In this document: positions 1 to 8,366 of the stretch, piece after piece
How positions within the stretch are numbered: the stretch's first letter is position 1
Layout of the letters: every line of letters starts with the position of its first letter
Source: Actinomycetospora straminea
GTDB lineage: Bacteria > Actinomycetota > Actinomycetes > Mycobacteriales > Pseudonocardiaceae
Assembly (NCBI RefSeq): GCF_028737255.1
Contig: NZ_JAQZAN010000013.1
Location: 62,001-126,000, forward strand
Reading direction: 5' to 3'
Length of the DNA stretch: 64,000 bases
Position numbers and translations under genes: made by a program
The notes under the pieces: model-generated
What the model was told of the DNA's origin: nothing
The model's input: the letters and a program-made list of their open reading frames with translations, nothing else
Database searches by the model: none

Positions 1-49
1 GCCGGCCACTCGGCATGCGTCGAGAGTGCCGTAGGCGCGGCCGAGCAGG

Positions 50-412
50 TCAGGCCCCCGCCGCGTCGAGTCGGGCGCGCACCGCCGCCATGCGGGCGGC
101 CAGTTCGTCCTCGTCGACGACGTTCCGGGTCACCAGCGAGTGCGCCAGGGCGACGAGCTGGTTCTCGGGGTAGGGCAGCGACGCGTACACCTCCCGGGAC
201 ATCCGGTCCTCGTCGTCGCGACGGGTGAGCAGGGGCAGGGCCGCGCCCTCGTCGTCGAGCGCGTCGCAGGTGGCGTCGAGACGCGATTTCCAGGGCGGCA
301 GCGGGTGGGTGACGTGGTACCGCGCCGCCATCCGGTCCCACGTCTGTCCGCGCTCGACGATCTGCTCCAGCGCCCGCACGCGGACGGAGGAGATGTCGTG
401 GTCGGTCGTCAT
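50..412 (-). CDS. Small activator/accessory protein of thiocyanate hydrolase/nitrile hydratase family
   Basis: A 120-residue protein that follows the metal-binding subunit gene by 16 bp in the same direction. It resembles the N-terminal helical domain of nitrile hydratase beta, as do the P14K/P15K-type activators that load metal and help oxidise the active-site cysteines. The PPW motif near residue 39 and the helical stretch around residues 80-118 fit that family. The ATG at 412 has a strong GAGGAGAGGAC ribosome site. It is the last complete gene of the run; bases 1-49 beyond it hold nothing I can assign. Family placement rests on size, sequence character and position; a chaperone role is inferred. 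Confidence 0.7.
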   Translation of the reverse strand: MTTDHDISSVRVRALEQIVERGQTWDRMAARYHVTHPLPPWKSRLDATCDALDDEGAALPLLTRRDDEDRMSREVYASLPYPENQLVALAHSLVTRNVVDEDELAARMAAVRARLDAAGA

Positions 413-428
413 GTCCTCTCCTCGTGGA

Positions 429-1157
429 CTAGTCGCCGGTGACCGGACGGATCGCGGGATGCCGCGGCCGGATCGCGTTCGACGTGACCCCGGGCCTGGG
501 CAGGGCGACCCCGATCAGGCAGTCGCGAGTGACGATCTCCGCGAGCTGCTCCTCGGTCCAGCCCTCCGTGCCGTCCGGCCGCACCGGGAGCACCATGAAC
601 CGGTGCTTCGAGTTCGAGTCCTCCACGCGGACCTCGACGTCCTCGGACAGGTAGAGACCGAACTCCGCCAGCACCTGACGCGGCCAGCGCACGATGCGAC
701 GACGGTAGTTCGGCGTCCGGTACCACTCCGGTGACATGCCGAGGATCGGGCGCGGATAGCAGGAGCACAGGGTGCAGACGATCACGTGGTGGAGGGTCGG
801 GGTGTCCTCGAGCACCTCGAACGCGGTGAAGTCGCTCGGGGTGCCGAACCCGGTCGGGTGCAGCCAGTCGATCCCCATCTCCCGCGAGGCGGCGATGGCG
901 TCGGAGAGCGCCAGCCGCCGGAAGTCCGGGTCGAGCCAGGCCTTCGCGACGAACCGGGACCCGGCGGCCGGCTCGAGCTGCTCCACGTGCTCGGTGTAGC
1001 GCCGGTGGTCCTCGGCCGTGAACAGGCCCTTCTCGATGGCGAGCTCCCGCAGCGCGATCTCCAGCACCTCGAAGTCGGTGACCTCCTCGACCATCGGTGC
1101 CGTGCCGGCGTGCTGGTGCGTGTCGTGCCCCGACCCGTCCCGGTGCGTCTCCGCCAT
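429..1157 (-). CDS. Metal-binding catalytic subunit, thiocyanate hydrolase gamma-type (nitrile hydratase alpha family)
   Basis: A 242-residue protein carrying the metal site VCTLCSC (Cys128, Cys131, Cys133), the Cys-x-x-Cys-Ser-Cys claw in which two cysteines are post-translationally oxidised. The Thr in CTLCSC is typical of cobalt enzymes rather than iron ones. The next residues are YPRP; true nitrile hydratases usually have YPWP, while thiocyanate hydrolase gamma has Arg at this place, and the residue numbers here match what I recall for that subunit (Arg136). VTRDCLIGV near the C-terminus also fits. The likely reaction is SCN- plus water to COS and ammonia, in the cytoplasm. The ATG at 1157 is chosen for its GAGGGGAGACGG ribosome site. 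A nitrile hydratase with unusual specificity is the alternative. Confidence 0.8.
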   Translation of the reverse strand: MAETHRDGSGHDTHQHAGTAPMVEEVTDFEVLEIALRELAIEKGLFTAEDHRRYTEHVEQLEPAAGSRFVAKAWLDPDFRRLALSDAIAASREMGIDWLHPTGFGTPSDFTAFEVLEDTPTLHHVIVCTLCSCYPRPILGMSPEWYRTPNYRRRIVRWPRQVLAEFGLYLSEDVEVRVEDSNSKHRFMVLPVRPDGTEGWTEEQLAEIVTRDCLIGVALPRPGVTSNAIRPRHPAIRPVTGD

Positions 1158-1195
1158 TCCCGTCTCCCCTCGTCCCACGGTCGGTGTGCGGCCGG

Positions 1196-2020
1196 TCAGG
1201 CCGCCGCTCGGAGCCACCGCTCCGAGATCTCGGCCTGGAGCGTGTCGTTCGCGGGCCCCGTGTAGGCCTCCCAGAGGTCGGCCATGCGAAAGCGCACGAT
1301 GTAGAACCACTCGGAGCCCTGGTCCTCCCGGTCGAACGCCTCGTCCTCCGGCGCCAGGCTCTCGTAGGAGACCTTGGCCACCGTCCCGCTCGCGCCCCTC
1401 AGGTACTCCTGGGTGCGCGTGTAGAAGATCGTCGGCAGGTCACGGACGGACACCGTGTCGCCGACCGCGAAGCCGGGCGTGCCCGCCGTCCCGGCGAAGC
1501 ACTGCGGATCACCCTTGCCGGCCGCCTCGAGGTGGTGACGGTTCCGGGCCACCGCCTCGGTGTCCCCGGTCGCGCGGGGCGCGGCATCGATGGCCCGGCC
1601 GGGGTCGTCGGCCCAGCGTTCCCGGACCTCGTCCACCCGCTCGATCAGCTCGCCGAGGGTGATGTGCCTCTTCTCCACCAGGACGCGGGCGATCGCCCAC
1701 AGCCAGCGCCCGTAGTAGGGCAGGCCGAGGTAGTTCGTCCGCCCGAGGTCGACGTTCCCGATCCTGCGGCGTTCCTCGGACGTCCAGATGCCGCGCCATC
1801 CCAGGACCTCACACGTGACGAAGGTGTTGAGCTCCCACTGCTCCTCCTCCTTGTCCTCGAACAGGGCGGGGGCGTCCGGCTCACCACCGACGTCGTGCGG
1901 GGTCTTCATGTAGGCCCGGTACATCTCGTGATCGATCTGGTCCGGGTAGGCCCAGTCCTGGACGCGGTGCCACGCCACGCGCAGCTGACTCGACAGATCG
2001 CCCATCACCGAGTTGCCCAC
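1196..2020 (-). CDS. Fused beta/alpha-type subunit of thiocyanate hydrolase/nitrile hydratase (NHase beta family)
   Basis: A 274-residue protein, longer than a typical nitrile hydratase beta (about 220). Residues 1-150 form the helical N-terminal domain (HDVGG near residue 42, then the YLGLPYYGRWL segment). Residues about 170-274 form the SH3-like barrel domain beginning at FAVGDTVSVRDL. In Thiobacillus thioparus thiocyanate hydrolase these two halves are separate subunits (beta and alpha); here they are one chain. It is first in a run of three genes, 38 bp before the metal subunit. The GTG at 2020 has an AGGGGGA ribosome site; an ATG six codons... five codons downstream (2005) is possible. 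It forms the heteromer that frames the active site. Confidence 0.8.
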   Translation of the reverse strand: MGNSVMGDLSSQLRVAWHRVQDWAYPDQIDHEMYRAYMKTPHDVGGEPDAPALFEDKEEEQWELNTFVTCEVLGWRGIWTSEERRRIGNVDLGRTNYLGLPYYGRWLWAIARVLVEKRHITLGELIERVDEVRERWADDPGRAIDAAPRATGDTEAVARNRHHLEAAGKGDPQCFAGTAGTPGFAVGDTVSVRDLPTIFYTRTQEYLRGASGTVAKVSYESLAPEDEAFDREDQGSEWFYIVRFRMADLWEAYTGPANDTLQAEISERWLRAAA

Positions 2021-2143
2021 CGTCGTCCCCCTATCGGCTTACCGGCCTGATCCTCACGGCGTAGAGGCTAAGGTGAACCAGCTCACACGGGAAGGGGTCG
2101 ATCGGCGACCGACGACACCAGCGGAAGTTTTTTTCCGGGCGCG

Positions 2144-2170
2144 TGTCGAAAAGCGGCCGGCCCCGCTCGT
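2144..2170 (+). promoter_or_regulatory. Candidate ECF42-type promoter (module 1)
   Basis: TGTCGA at 2144-2149, 18 bp, then CGTC from 2168. This matches the TGTCGA / CG(A/T)C pattern reported for ECF42 sigma factors. It lies about 75 bp before the DUF6069 start, upstream of the DGPF and ECF42 genes. The rest of the 203-bp divergent region (2021-2223) holds a run of seven T at 2138 area, unusual here, and no other clear signal. Confidence 0.5.
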
Positions 2171-2223
2171 CGCGGAGGTGAGGGACCGGCACGGGGCCGG
2201 TCACCGCACCACCGGAGGCCACC

Positions 2224-2655
2224 ATGTCCGTCACCACCGCCGCCCACGCCGCCCCGGCGACCGACACCATCACCGAGAGGACGCCGGTCACGCCGCTCGT
2301 CGTCGACGGCGTCAAGGCCGCCGGCGTCGCCGGCGCGGCGACCACGACCGTCGCGGCCGCGGCCGACGTCCTCGGGATGAGCCCGGTCGTCGGCGGCGCG
2401 CCGATCCCGGCGTTCGGCTTCGCCGTCCTCACGGTCATCTTCTCGGTGGTGGGCCTGGCGCTCGCCGTCGTGCTCGCTGTCGCGGCGCGTCGCCCCCGCA
2501 CGGCGTTCGTCCGGACGACGATCGTGCTCACCGTGCTGTCGCTGGTCCCGGACATCACCGCGGAGGCGACCACGACGACGAAGCTGCTGCTGATGCTGAC
2601 CCACGTCGTCGCGGCCGCCATCGTGATCCCGGCGATCGCCCGCCGCCTGTCCTGA
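2224..2655 (+). CDS. DUF6069 family integral membrane protein
   Basis: A 143-residue protein with about four hydrophobic segments: residues about 28-48, 58-82, 90-108 and 118-138. The LVPDITAEATTTTKLLLML stretch near residue 105 is typical of DUF6069. The function of that family is unknown. The ATG at 2224 follows CCGGAGGCCACC, a good ribosome site. It is 29 bp upstream of the DGPF gene and shares its strand, and the ECF42-type promoter element lies upstream of it, so it is probably the first gene of the ECF42 module 1 operon. Confidence 0.75.
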   Translation: MSVTTAAHAAPATDTITERTPVTPLVVDGVKAAGVAGAATTTVAAAADVLGMSPVVGGAPIPAFGFAVLTVIFSVVGLALAVVLAVAARRPRTAFVRTTIVLTVLSLVPDITAEATTTTKLLLMLTHVVAAAIVIPAIARRLS

Positions 2656-2684
2656 CCGGCACCGACGAGACCGAGGAGCGAGAC

Positions 2685-3032
2685 GTGCACTACCTGATGG
2701 GTGTCCGGATCGACGAGAGCGTGCTCCCGTACCCCGACGACGAGCTCGAGGCGACCTTCGCGCGGGTCGGCGCGGTGAACGACGAGATGAAGGCGGCGGG
2801 GGTGTGGGTGTTCGGCGGCGGGCTCACGCCGTCCGACAGCGCCACGGTGGTGCGCCGGGAGAGCGGCGCCACCACCGTCACCGACGGCCCCTTCGCCGAG
2901 ACGAAGGAGCAGCTCGGCGGGTTCTACGTCATCGAGGTCGACGACCTCGACCAGGCGCTGCACTGGGCCGAGAAGTGCGCCGAGGCCTGCCGGGTCCCGA
3001 TCGAGGTGCGCCCCTTCGAGGGCATCGCCTGA
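2685..3032 (+). CDS. DGPF/YCII-domain protein of ECF42 module 1
   Basis: A 115-residue ferredoxin-fold YCII-related protein. The signature VTDGPFAETKEQLGGFYVIE lies at about residues 64-83, followed by ALHWAEKCAEAC and the C-terminal VEVRPF-type end. GTG at 2685 is chosen for its GAGGAGCGA ribosome site. Proteins of this type are encoded next to ECF42 sigma factors across actinobacteria; their biochemical role is not settled, with enzymatic and sigma-regulating roles both proposed. The sigma factor gene starts 7 bp downstream, so the two are almost surely cotranscribed. Confidence 0.9.
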   Translation: MHYLMGVRIDESVLPYPDDELEATFARVGAVNDEMKAAGVWVFGGGLTPSDSATVVRRESGATTVTDGPFAETKEQLGGFYVIEVDDLDQALHWAEKCAEACRVPIEVRPFEGIA

Positions 3033-3039
3033 GGGCAGC

Positions 3040-4233
3040 ATGACCTGCACCGACCTCACGGAGGTCTACCGGGCCGAGTACGGGCGGTGCGTGGCGACGC
3101 TGACGCGCCTGCTCGGCGACCTCGGGCTCGCCGAGGAGGCCGTCCAGGACGCGTTCGCGACGGCGGTCGACACGTGGGGCGACGACCCGCCGAGGAACCC
3201 GGGCGCGTGGATCGTGACCACCGCGCGGAACCGGGCGATCGACCGCCTGCGCCGCGAGTCGACACGGGAGGCCCGACACGCGCAGTCGCTGCTGCTGCAC
3301 CAGGCCGACGACGAGGAGGTGGGACCGGTGCGCGACGACCAGCTCCGGCTGATCTTCACCTGCTGCCACCCGGCCCTCTCGCCGCTCGCGCAGACCGCGC
3401 TGACCCTGCGGCTGATCGCCGGGCTGGAGGTGCCCGAGATCGCGCGGGCGTACCTGGTGCCCGAGGCGACGATCTCCCAGCGGATCGTGCGCGCCAAGAA
3501 GAAGATCCGCGACGCCGGCATCCCGTACCGCGTACCCGAGGCCCCGGAGCTCCCCGCCCGCCTGGCCCCGGTGCTCGCCGTGCTCTACCTCGTCTTCAAC
3601 GAGGGCTACACGGCGACGTCGGGCGAGCTGGTGCGGACCGACCTCAGCCGCGAGGCGATCCGCCTGGCCCGGGCGCTGGCCGAGCTGATGCCTGACGAGC
3701 CCGAGGTCACCGGCCTCCTGGCCCTGCTGCTGCTCGTCGAGGCGCGGCGGCCGGCCCGGGTGGGGCCGTCGGGCGAGCTGGTGGTGCTCACCGAGCAGGA
3801 CCGGTCGCTGTGGGACCGGGAGCTCATCGCCGAGGGCCACGAGCTCGTGCGCCGGTGCCTGCGTCGTGACCGGCCCGGGCCCTACCAGCTGCAGGCCGCC
3901 ATCAACGCCGTGCACACCGACGGCCCCGCGACGGACTGGACGCAGGTGCTCGCGCTCTACGACCAGCTGTTCGAGCTCCAGCCGACCCCGGTGGTCGCGC
4001 TCAACCGGGCCGTGGCGGTCGCCGAGGTGCACGGGCCGGCGCTGGCGCTGGCGGTCGTCGACGAGCTGGACCTCCCGGACTACCACCTGCTCCCCGCCAC
4101 CCGCGCCGACCTGCTGACTCGCCTCGACCGCCCCGTCGAGGCCGCGGCCGCCTACGACGAGGCGATCGCCCTGGCCACGAACGACACCGAGCGCGCCTTC
4201 CTCGAGGACCGGCGGGCGCGGCTCGAGGTCTAG
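3040..4233 (+). CDS. ECF42-group RNA polymerase sigma factor with C-terminal TPR-like extension
   Basis: A 397-residue protein. Residues about 10-75 are sigma region 2 (AEEAVQDAFATAVDTWG, then NPGAWIVTTARNRAIDRLRR). Residues about 105-165 are region 4 (FTCCHPAL, LTLRLIAGLEVPEIA, RIVRAKKKI). The remaining ~230 residues are the helical ECF42 extension (DUF6596/TPR-like), with NEGYTATSGELVRTDLSREA and GPYQLQAAINAVH. No anti-sigma factor is adjacent, as is usual in this group, where the C-terminal part is thought to control activity. ATG at 3040 follows GAGGGC. Its stop codon overlaps the stop of the opposing symporter pseudogene. Confidence 0.93.
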   Translation: MTCTDLTEVYRAEYGRCVATLTRLLGDLGLAEEAVQDAFATAVDTWGDDPPRNPGAWIVTTARNRAIDRLRRESTREARHAQSLLLHQADDEEVGPVRDDQLRLIFTCCHPALSPLAQTALTLRLIAGLEVPEIARAYLVPEATISQRIVRAKKKIRDAGIPYRVPEAPELPARLAPVLAVLYLVFNEGYTATSGELVRTDLSREAIRLARALAELMPDEPEVTGLLALLLLVEARRPARVGPSGELVVLTEQDRSLWDRELIAEGHELVRRCLRRDRPGPYQLQAAINAVHTDGPATDWTQVLALYDQLFELQPTPVVALNRAVAVAEVHGPALALAVVDELDLPDYHLLPATRADLLTRLDRPVEAAAAYDEAIALATNDTERAFLEDRRARLEV

Positions 4234-4813
4234 GGGGTGGCCACCGGCTCCCGGGTCGGGGCCCGGCGGGCGAGCACCCAGCCGGCCGCGGCGGCGAGCG
4301 GGAACATGATCACGCCGTACACCGCCGCCGGCACCGCGAGCCGCTCGTCGCCGAGCACCGTGAGCGCCACCGTGATCGCCAGCGTGCTGTTGTGGATACC
4401 GACCTCGAACGCCGAGGCCACCGCCTGCCGGTACCCGACGCCGAACAGCCGCGGCACCGCGAACCCCGCGGCCAGTGGGTCACGCCGGCGAGCACCGAGT
4501 TCACCGCGGTGAGGGTGATGTTGAGGGCGACGTCGCCGCGGAAGAGGTGGCTGAAGAGGTTCGCCGTCGTGCCGCCGGGCGACGCGGCGAGCAGCAGCAT
4601 GCCGACGGCCAGCACCGGCGCGAGCCCGAGGGCGAGCACCAGCGCGACGGCCACCGCGGGCAGCAGCACGATCTGGGTGACGAGCGCGACCGCCACGGCG
4701 CGGGGCTCGCGGCCGATGCGGGCGAAGTCGCCGACGGTCAGCGAGAGGCCGAGCCCGAACATGACGACCGCGAGCGCGAGGGGCAGGCCCACGGTGACCA
4801 GCGCGGTGTCCAT
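4230..4813 (-). pseudogene. Bile acid:sodium symporter (BASS) family gene with internal deletion and frameshift
   Basis: The 5' part (ATG at 4813, ribosome site GGGAGGCCCG) encodes the first ~110 residues of a BASS-family transporter, ending in the conserved NITLTAVNSVLAGVT. The 3' part, in another frame, encodes the conserved end: VPRLFGVGYRQAVASAFEVG and IHNSTLAITVALTVL, then the last membrane helices to a TAG at 4230. The two parts meet near 4470-4482. Family members have about 300 residues; roughly 100 from the middle are missing, and the join is out of frame. The product cannot be a working transporter. A misassembly at this spot is the other explanation. Confidence 0.8.
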
Positions 4814-4945
4814 CGGGCCTCCCGGGCGCAGCGACGGCGGTGTCGTCGGGGGAGATGCTCGGGCCATCCGGACGAGGCGGACAAGGGCCGGGGCGGTAAA
4901 GGCGTCGCGGGCCGACCGTCGTCGGCCGACGATGGGCCCGTGCCG

Positions 4946-5869
4946 ATGGACGACCTCGACCAGCAGCTCGCGCGCCGCGACGCGCTGAGCGTGGCCCGCC
5001 TGCTCGGGCGCGAGGCCCCGCACGCGGGCGACCCGGTGGGCTTCACCGCGACGCGGGTACGGATCGCCGCCCTGCTGCTCGCCGTCTGGGCCACCGACCC
5101 CGAGATCCGGGAGGCGCTGCGTCTCGTGTTCGAGGCCGCGGCGCCCGACCAGCGCGCCCTGCTCGCGCTCGGCGACATCGACACCTGGGACCGCGACGGC
5201 CGCCCCGCGCGGCGCTGGTGGGCGCAGGCCGCCGCCGGCCCGGACCCCGACCTCGCCGCCCTCGGCGCCTGGCGCGCCGCCCGCGCCGACGTGCGGGGCG
5301 GACGGCGTGGCGACGCGCTCCCGCTGCTCGAGCAGGCGAGCCTCGCCGGCATCGCCGAGGCGTCGGTGCTGCTCGGACGCCTCCTCGAGCGGGACGGCGA
5401 CCACGAGGGCGCGGCCGCGGCCTTCCGGCGCTCGCGGACCGGGGAGGGTCTGCTGCGCCTCGCCGAGGAACGCCTGCGCGCCGACGACCTCGACGGCGCC
5501 GAGCGCGAGCTCGCCGGCTTCCGCGCGGCGCCGCACCGCCCCGGCGCCGCCGACCAGCGCGCCTGGGAGCAGGCGATCCGCGGCGAGATCGCGTTCGGCC
5601 GCGGTGACCTCGACCGGGCGCGCGGGCACTTCGAGGCGGCCGGGCGCGCGCCGGGCACGTGGGACCGGCGCATCGGGCTGCGGCTCGCGCAGATCGCTGT
5701 GGCGGACGCGGACCCGGTGTTCGCCCACCACTGGATCAGCCGGCTCGCCGAGGGCGACGACGCCGAGGCCGAGCAGGCCCGGCTGCTCCGGGATCTCCAC
5801 CGCGACCTGGTGGACGAGGGCGCGCGCCGCCTCGAGCAGGGCTGCGACGAGGAGGAGGACGACTGGTAA
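4946..5869 (+). CDS. TPR/Sel1-like helical repeat protein, function unknown
   Basis: A 307-residue acidic, Ala/Leu/Arg-rich soluble protein. From about residue 80 it shows repeated helix pairs of TPR or Sel1 type (for example EASVLLGRLLERDGDHEGAA and AIRGEIAFGRGDLDRARGHF). No catalytic motif, signal peptide or membrane segment is seen. It ends in an acidic CDEEEDDW tail. The start is uncertain: ATG 4946 or in-frame GTG 4940, neither with a strong ribosome site. It lies divergent from the symporter pseudogene and 59 bp before the nuclease gene. A scaffold role is a guess. Confidence 0.7.
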   Translation: MDDLDQQLARRDALSVARLLGREAPHAGDPVGFTATRVRIAALLLAVWATDPEIREALRLVFEAAAPDQRALLALGDIDTWDRDGRPARRWWAQAAAGPDPDLAALGAWRAARADVRGGRRGDALPLLEQASLAGIAEASVLLGRLLERDGDHEGAAAAFRRSRTGEGLLRLAEERLRADDLDGAERELAGFRAAPHRPGAADQRAWEQAIRGEIAFGRGDLDRARGHFEAAGRAPGTWDRRIGLRLAQIAVADADPVFAHHWISRLAEGDDAEAEQARLLRDLHRDLVDEGARRLEQGCDEEEDDW

Positions 5870-5928
5870 CGCGCCGGTCGCGGGCGGCGATCCGTCAGCA
5901 CACGATCGACGCGGACTCGGGGGGCACG

Positions 5929-6621
5929 GTGCGGCAGGCGCACGTCTGGCTGGGGATCGCCGCGGGGGTGGTCGTCCTGGTCGCGGCCGTGGACCTCGCC
6001 TCCGGGACGTCGACGCCCACCCCGGCCTCGTCGAGCTCGGTCACGGCGACGACCACCACCACCACCACCACGACGACCACCCAGCCGCCGACGTCCACGG
6101 CCGCTCCCATCACGTCGAGCACGCCGGCGGGCGACACCGCCACGGTCATCGACGTCGTCGACGGCGACACGATCGAGGTCGCGGGTGGCGAGCGGGTCCG
6201 GCTGCTCGGGATCGACGCCTGCGAGATGGGCACCCGCGGCGGGCGCGAGGCCAAGGACCTGCTCGAGGGCTTCGTCAGCAGCGGGCAGGTGCGGCTGATC
6301 GCCGACGGCGCCCGCGACCGCGACGGCAACGGGCGCCTGCTGCGGCGCGTCGAGACCTCACCGGGCGGCTCGGACCTGGGCGAGCTGCTGATCATCTACC
6401 CGACGGTCGGGGTCTACGAGGGCCGCAACGACGCCACCCCGGAGTACCTGGCCGGGCTCCGCGCCTCCGACCAGGGCGAGCGGCGCTGCGCCGGCACGCC
6501 GACGACGACCAGCAGCAGCAGCGGCAGCGACGACGAGGTGGAGATCGAGGACGACGACGACCGCGGCCTGCCCGACGGCGCGCTCACCGGCGGCTACTGC
6601 GCACGCAAGTGGTGGTGCTGA
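5929..6621 (+). CDS. Membrane-anchored or secreted thermonuclease (SNc)-family protein with poly-Thr linker
   Basis: A 230-residue protein. A hydrophobic segment at about residues 8-24 is a signal peptide or anchor, followed by a low-complexity Ser/Thr linker with an unbroken run of eleven Thr. From about residue 66 the staphylococcal nuclease fold begins: VIDVVDGDTIEV, VRLLGIDACE, then DRDGNGRLLRRV, which supply the Asp, Arg and Glu residues expected for Ca-dependent phosphodiester cleavage. Two C-terminal Cys follow an acidic stretch EVEIEDDDD. GTG at 5929 is preceded by GGGGGG. The domain is followed by a tail different from textbook nucleases, so activity is likely but not certain. Confidence 0.75.
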   Translation: MRQAHVWLGIAAGVVVLVAAVDLASGTSTPTPASSSSVTATTTTTTTTTTTQPPTSTAAPITSSTPAGDTATVIDVVDGDTIEVAGGERVRLLGIDACEMGTRGGREAKDLLEGFVSSGQVRLIADGARDRDGNGRLLRRVETSPGGSDLGELLIIYPTVGVYEGRNDATPEYLAGLRASDQGERRCAGTPTTTSSSSGSDDEVEIEDDDDRGLPDGALTGGYCARKWWC

Positions 6622-6706
6622 CCGACCCGGCCTGGCCCGCGGTCGTCGGCGGATCCGGGTAGGAGTACGGACGCCGCGCGCCCACGAGCCTGTGACGGTC
6701 GTGCCC

Positions 6707-7081
6707 ATGAGCACCGGGGCGGAACGTCACCTGATCAGCCGGAACATCTCCGGGCCCGCGGACCGTCAGAGGCACATGCAGCACCGGACCCCGCCGGCCC
6801 CGGCCGGCCTGGCCGACATCGGCGAGCTCGGCGAGCCGTGGGCCTCCGCCGCCCGGCAGCACGCCGTCGCGATCGCGGCCGGCTGGCGGGGCGAGGCCCC
6901 GACCTGGACGCCGTGGGGCTACCCGCCGCCCGCACCCGTCGCGCCGCCCGTCGCCTGGCCGGCGCCCGTCCCGCAGCACCCGGTGGTGCCGGCGCCGCGC
7001 CGCCGGGAGTCGGCGCACCGCGCGGCCGCGGCGCGGCCGGGGTGGACGCCGCCGCTCGGGGTGCTCCCGGCCCGGACGTGA
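6707..7081 (+). CDS. Hypothetical proline-rich protein
   Basis: A possible 124-residue protein. Residues 1-75 look soluble and mixed in composition; residues about 76-105 are Pro/Ala/Val-rich with repeated PAPV-type units. No domain is recognised. The ATG at 6707 lacks a clear ribosome site. An opposing frame is also open here, so coding status is uncertain. Confidence 0.35.
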   Translation: MSTGAERHLISRNISGPADRQRHMQHRTPPAPAGLADIGELGEPWASAARQHAVAIAAGWRGEAPTWTPWGYPPPAPVAPPVAWPAPVPQHPVVPAPRRRESAHRAAAARPGWTPPLGVLPART

Positions 7082-7130
7082 CGACGCCGGCGCCCCCGCG
7101 GAGGGGACGCCGGCGTCGGTACGGCGAGCG

Positions 7131-7286
7131 TCAGAAGTACGTCTTGCGACCACCCACGCCGCGACCGGCGGCCCCCAGGAGGGTGAGCACGAGGCCGACG
7201 ACGAGCAGGATCGCGCCGATCGTGTAGAGGATGGAGATCCCGAGCACGTAGCCCAGGATGATGAGGATGACGCCGAGGATGATCAC
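7131..7286 (-). CDS. DUF6131 family small membrane protein
   Basis: A 51-residue protein with two membrane helices (residues about 2-17 and 20-38) and a basic tail ending GGRKTYF. This is the pattern of DUF6131, a short actinobacterial family of unknown function. GTG at 7286 has an excellent AAGGAGACCG ribosome site. The reading frame is open further upstream, but the ribosome site and family length fix this start. It stands alone between a hypothetical gene and the partner-switching operon. Confidence 0.8.
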   Translation of the reverse strand: MIILGVILIILGYVLGISILYTIGAILLVVGLVLTLLGAAGRGVGGRKTYF

Positions 7287-7416
7287 TTCGGTCTCCTTGC
7301 TGGCGCGGGGCGTGTAGCCCGGCACCGGCCGGGGCGGGGGCGCGCTCGCCGTGAACTCGACGACCGCCCGCAGAGGAGACCGCACGACGGGCGTCGTGGG
7401 TGGGAGGTTCTCGGAA

Positions 7417-8364
7417 CTAATTCCCCAGTTCCACCCGGACGTGGGTCCCGTCCGCCCCGGTCCACAGGTGCAACACGTCCGAGAGCTGCCGGGCGAGCCA
7501 GACCCCCCGGCCGCGCACCGAGCGCACCTCCGGGCGGCGCAGCCCGGGCGTCGTCGTGCTCATGTGCCCGATGTCGTCGATCTGCGCGACGACCCGGCCC
7601 GGCCGCGTCCACCACGACACCGTCCCCGACCCGGGGCCGTGCTCGATGCTGTTGCTCGCGAGCTCGCCGACGGCCATGACGCAGCCCTCGACCTGCTCCT
7701 CGTCCAGTCCGGCCTCGCGGGCCTGCGCCTTCGCCGCGCGGCGGACCTCCCGCAGCGCGGCGACACCCGCGAACGTCGTGGCGAGGTCGGCGGGTCCGAG
7801 GGCGGGCGCGGGCGGCGCGGGTACCGAGGCGAGCACGTCCTGCGGGGTCCGGTACCGCGTGTTGGGGGTGGTGGCGGCGCCGGTGAACACCTCGGCGTGG
7901 TTCCAGGCGAGGTAGCGGTCGGCGTCGTCCGAGGTCGTGGCGGCGTCGCTGAGGCAGACGACGGTCGCGGGCAGGCCGGCCATGGCGATGTTGGTGCTGG
8001 CGTCGACGACGCTCCAGGCGTCCGCGGATCCCGCCGTGGTGCGGTCGCCGACGAGGAGCGCGCCGCGGTCGTCCTCGGCCAGCGCCCGCAGCCCCTCGGC
8101 CCGGCGCGAGGCCGTCGTCTGCCCGCTCCAGCTGTAGGGCCGGGCGGGGTCGTCGGCGACGACGCCGTCGTCCGCCCCGAGGTAGTCCTGGACGAGGGTG
8201 CGGACGCGGTCGTCGGCGACCCACACCGCGTCGCCCCGGACCCGCGCGGCGTCGAGCAGCGGCGCGAGCGTGGCGATGAGCTCCTCGTCGTCGCGGTACA
8301 CGACGCCGACGTGGCGGAAGGGGTCGGGCGCCTCCGTCGGCGGGGCGGAGCGCTTCGGGGTCAT
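7417..8364 (-). CDS. MEDS-domain sensor fused to RsbW-type ATP-binding (anti-sigma kinase) domain
   Basis: A 315-residue protein. Residues about 12-165 are a MEDS/DcmR-type sensory domain (FRHVGVVYRDDEELIATLAP, with DRYLAWNHAEVF near its end). Residues about 195-315 are an HATPase_c_2 domain with the N-box-like GELASNSIEHG and the glycine box VRGRGVWLARQLSDVL. Such ATPases phosphorylate STAS antagonists or bind sigma factors. It is the last gene of a phosphatase-STAS-kinase run. The ATG at 8364 lies 2 bp after the STAS stop; an in-frame GTG at 8370 overlaps that stop. The partner-switching role is inferred from domain content and order. Confidence 0.85.
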   Translation of the reverse strand: MTPKRSAPPTEAPDPFRHVGVVYRDDEELIATLAPLLDAARVRGDAVWVADDRVRTLVQDYLGADDGVVADDPARPYSWSGQTTASRRAEGLRALAEDDRGALLVGDRTTAGSADAWSVVDASTNIAMAGLPATVVCLSDAATTSDDADRYLAWNHAEVFTGAATTPNTRYRTPQDVLASVPAPPAPALGPADLATTFAGVAALREVRRAAKAQAREAGLDEEQVEGCVMAVGELASNSIEHGPGSGTVSWWTRPGRVVAQIDDIGHMSTTTPGLRRPEVRSVRGRGVWLARQLSDVLHLWTGADGTHVRVELGN

Positions 8365-8366
8365 GG

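Noticed and set aside
6058-6085. Triplet repeat tract in the nuclease gene as a contingency locus
   Set aside because: The ACC/ACG triplets only lengthen a Thr linker in frame and would not switch expression; no frame change is possible with triplets.
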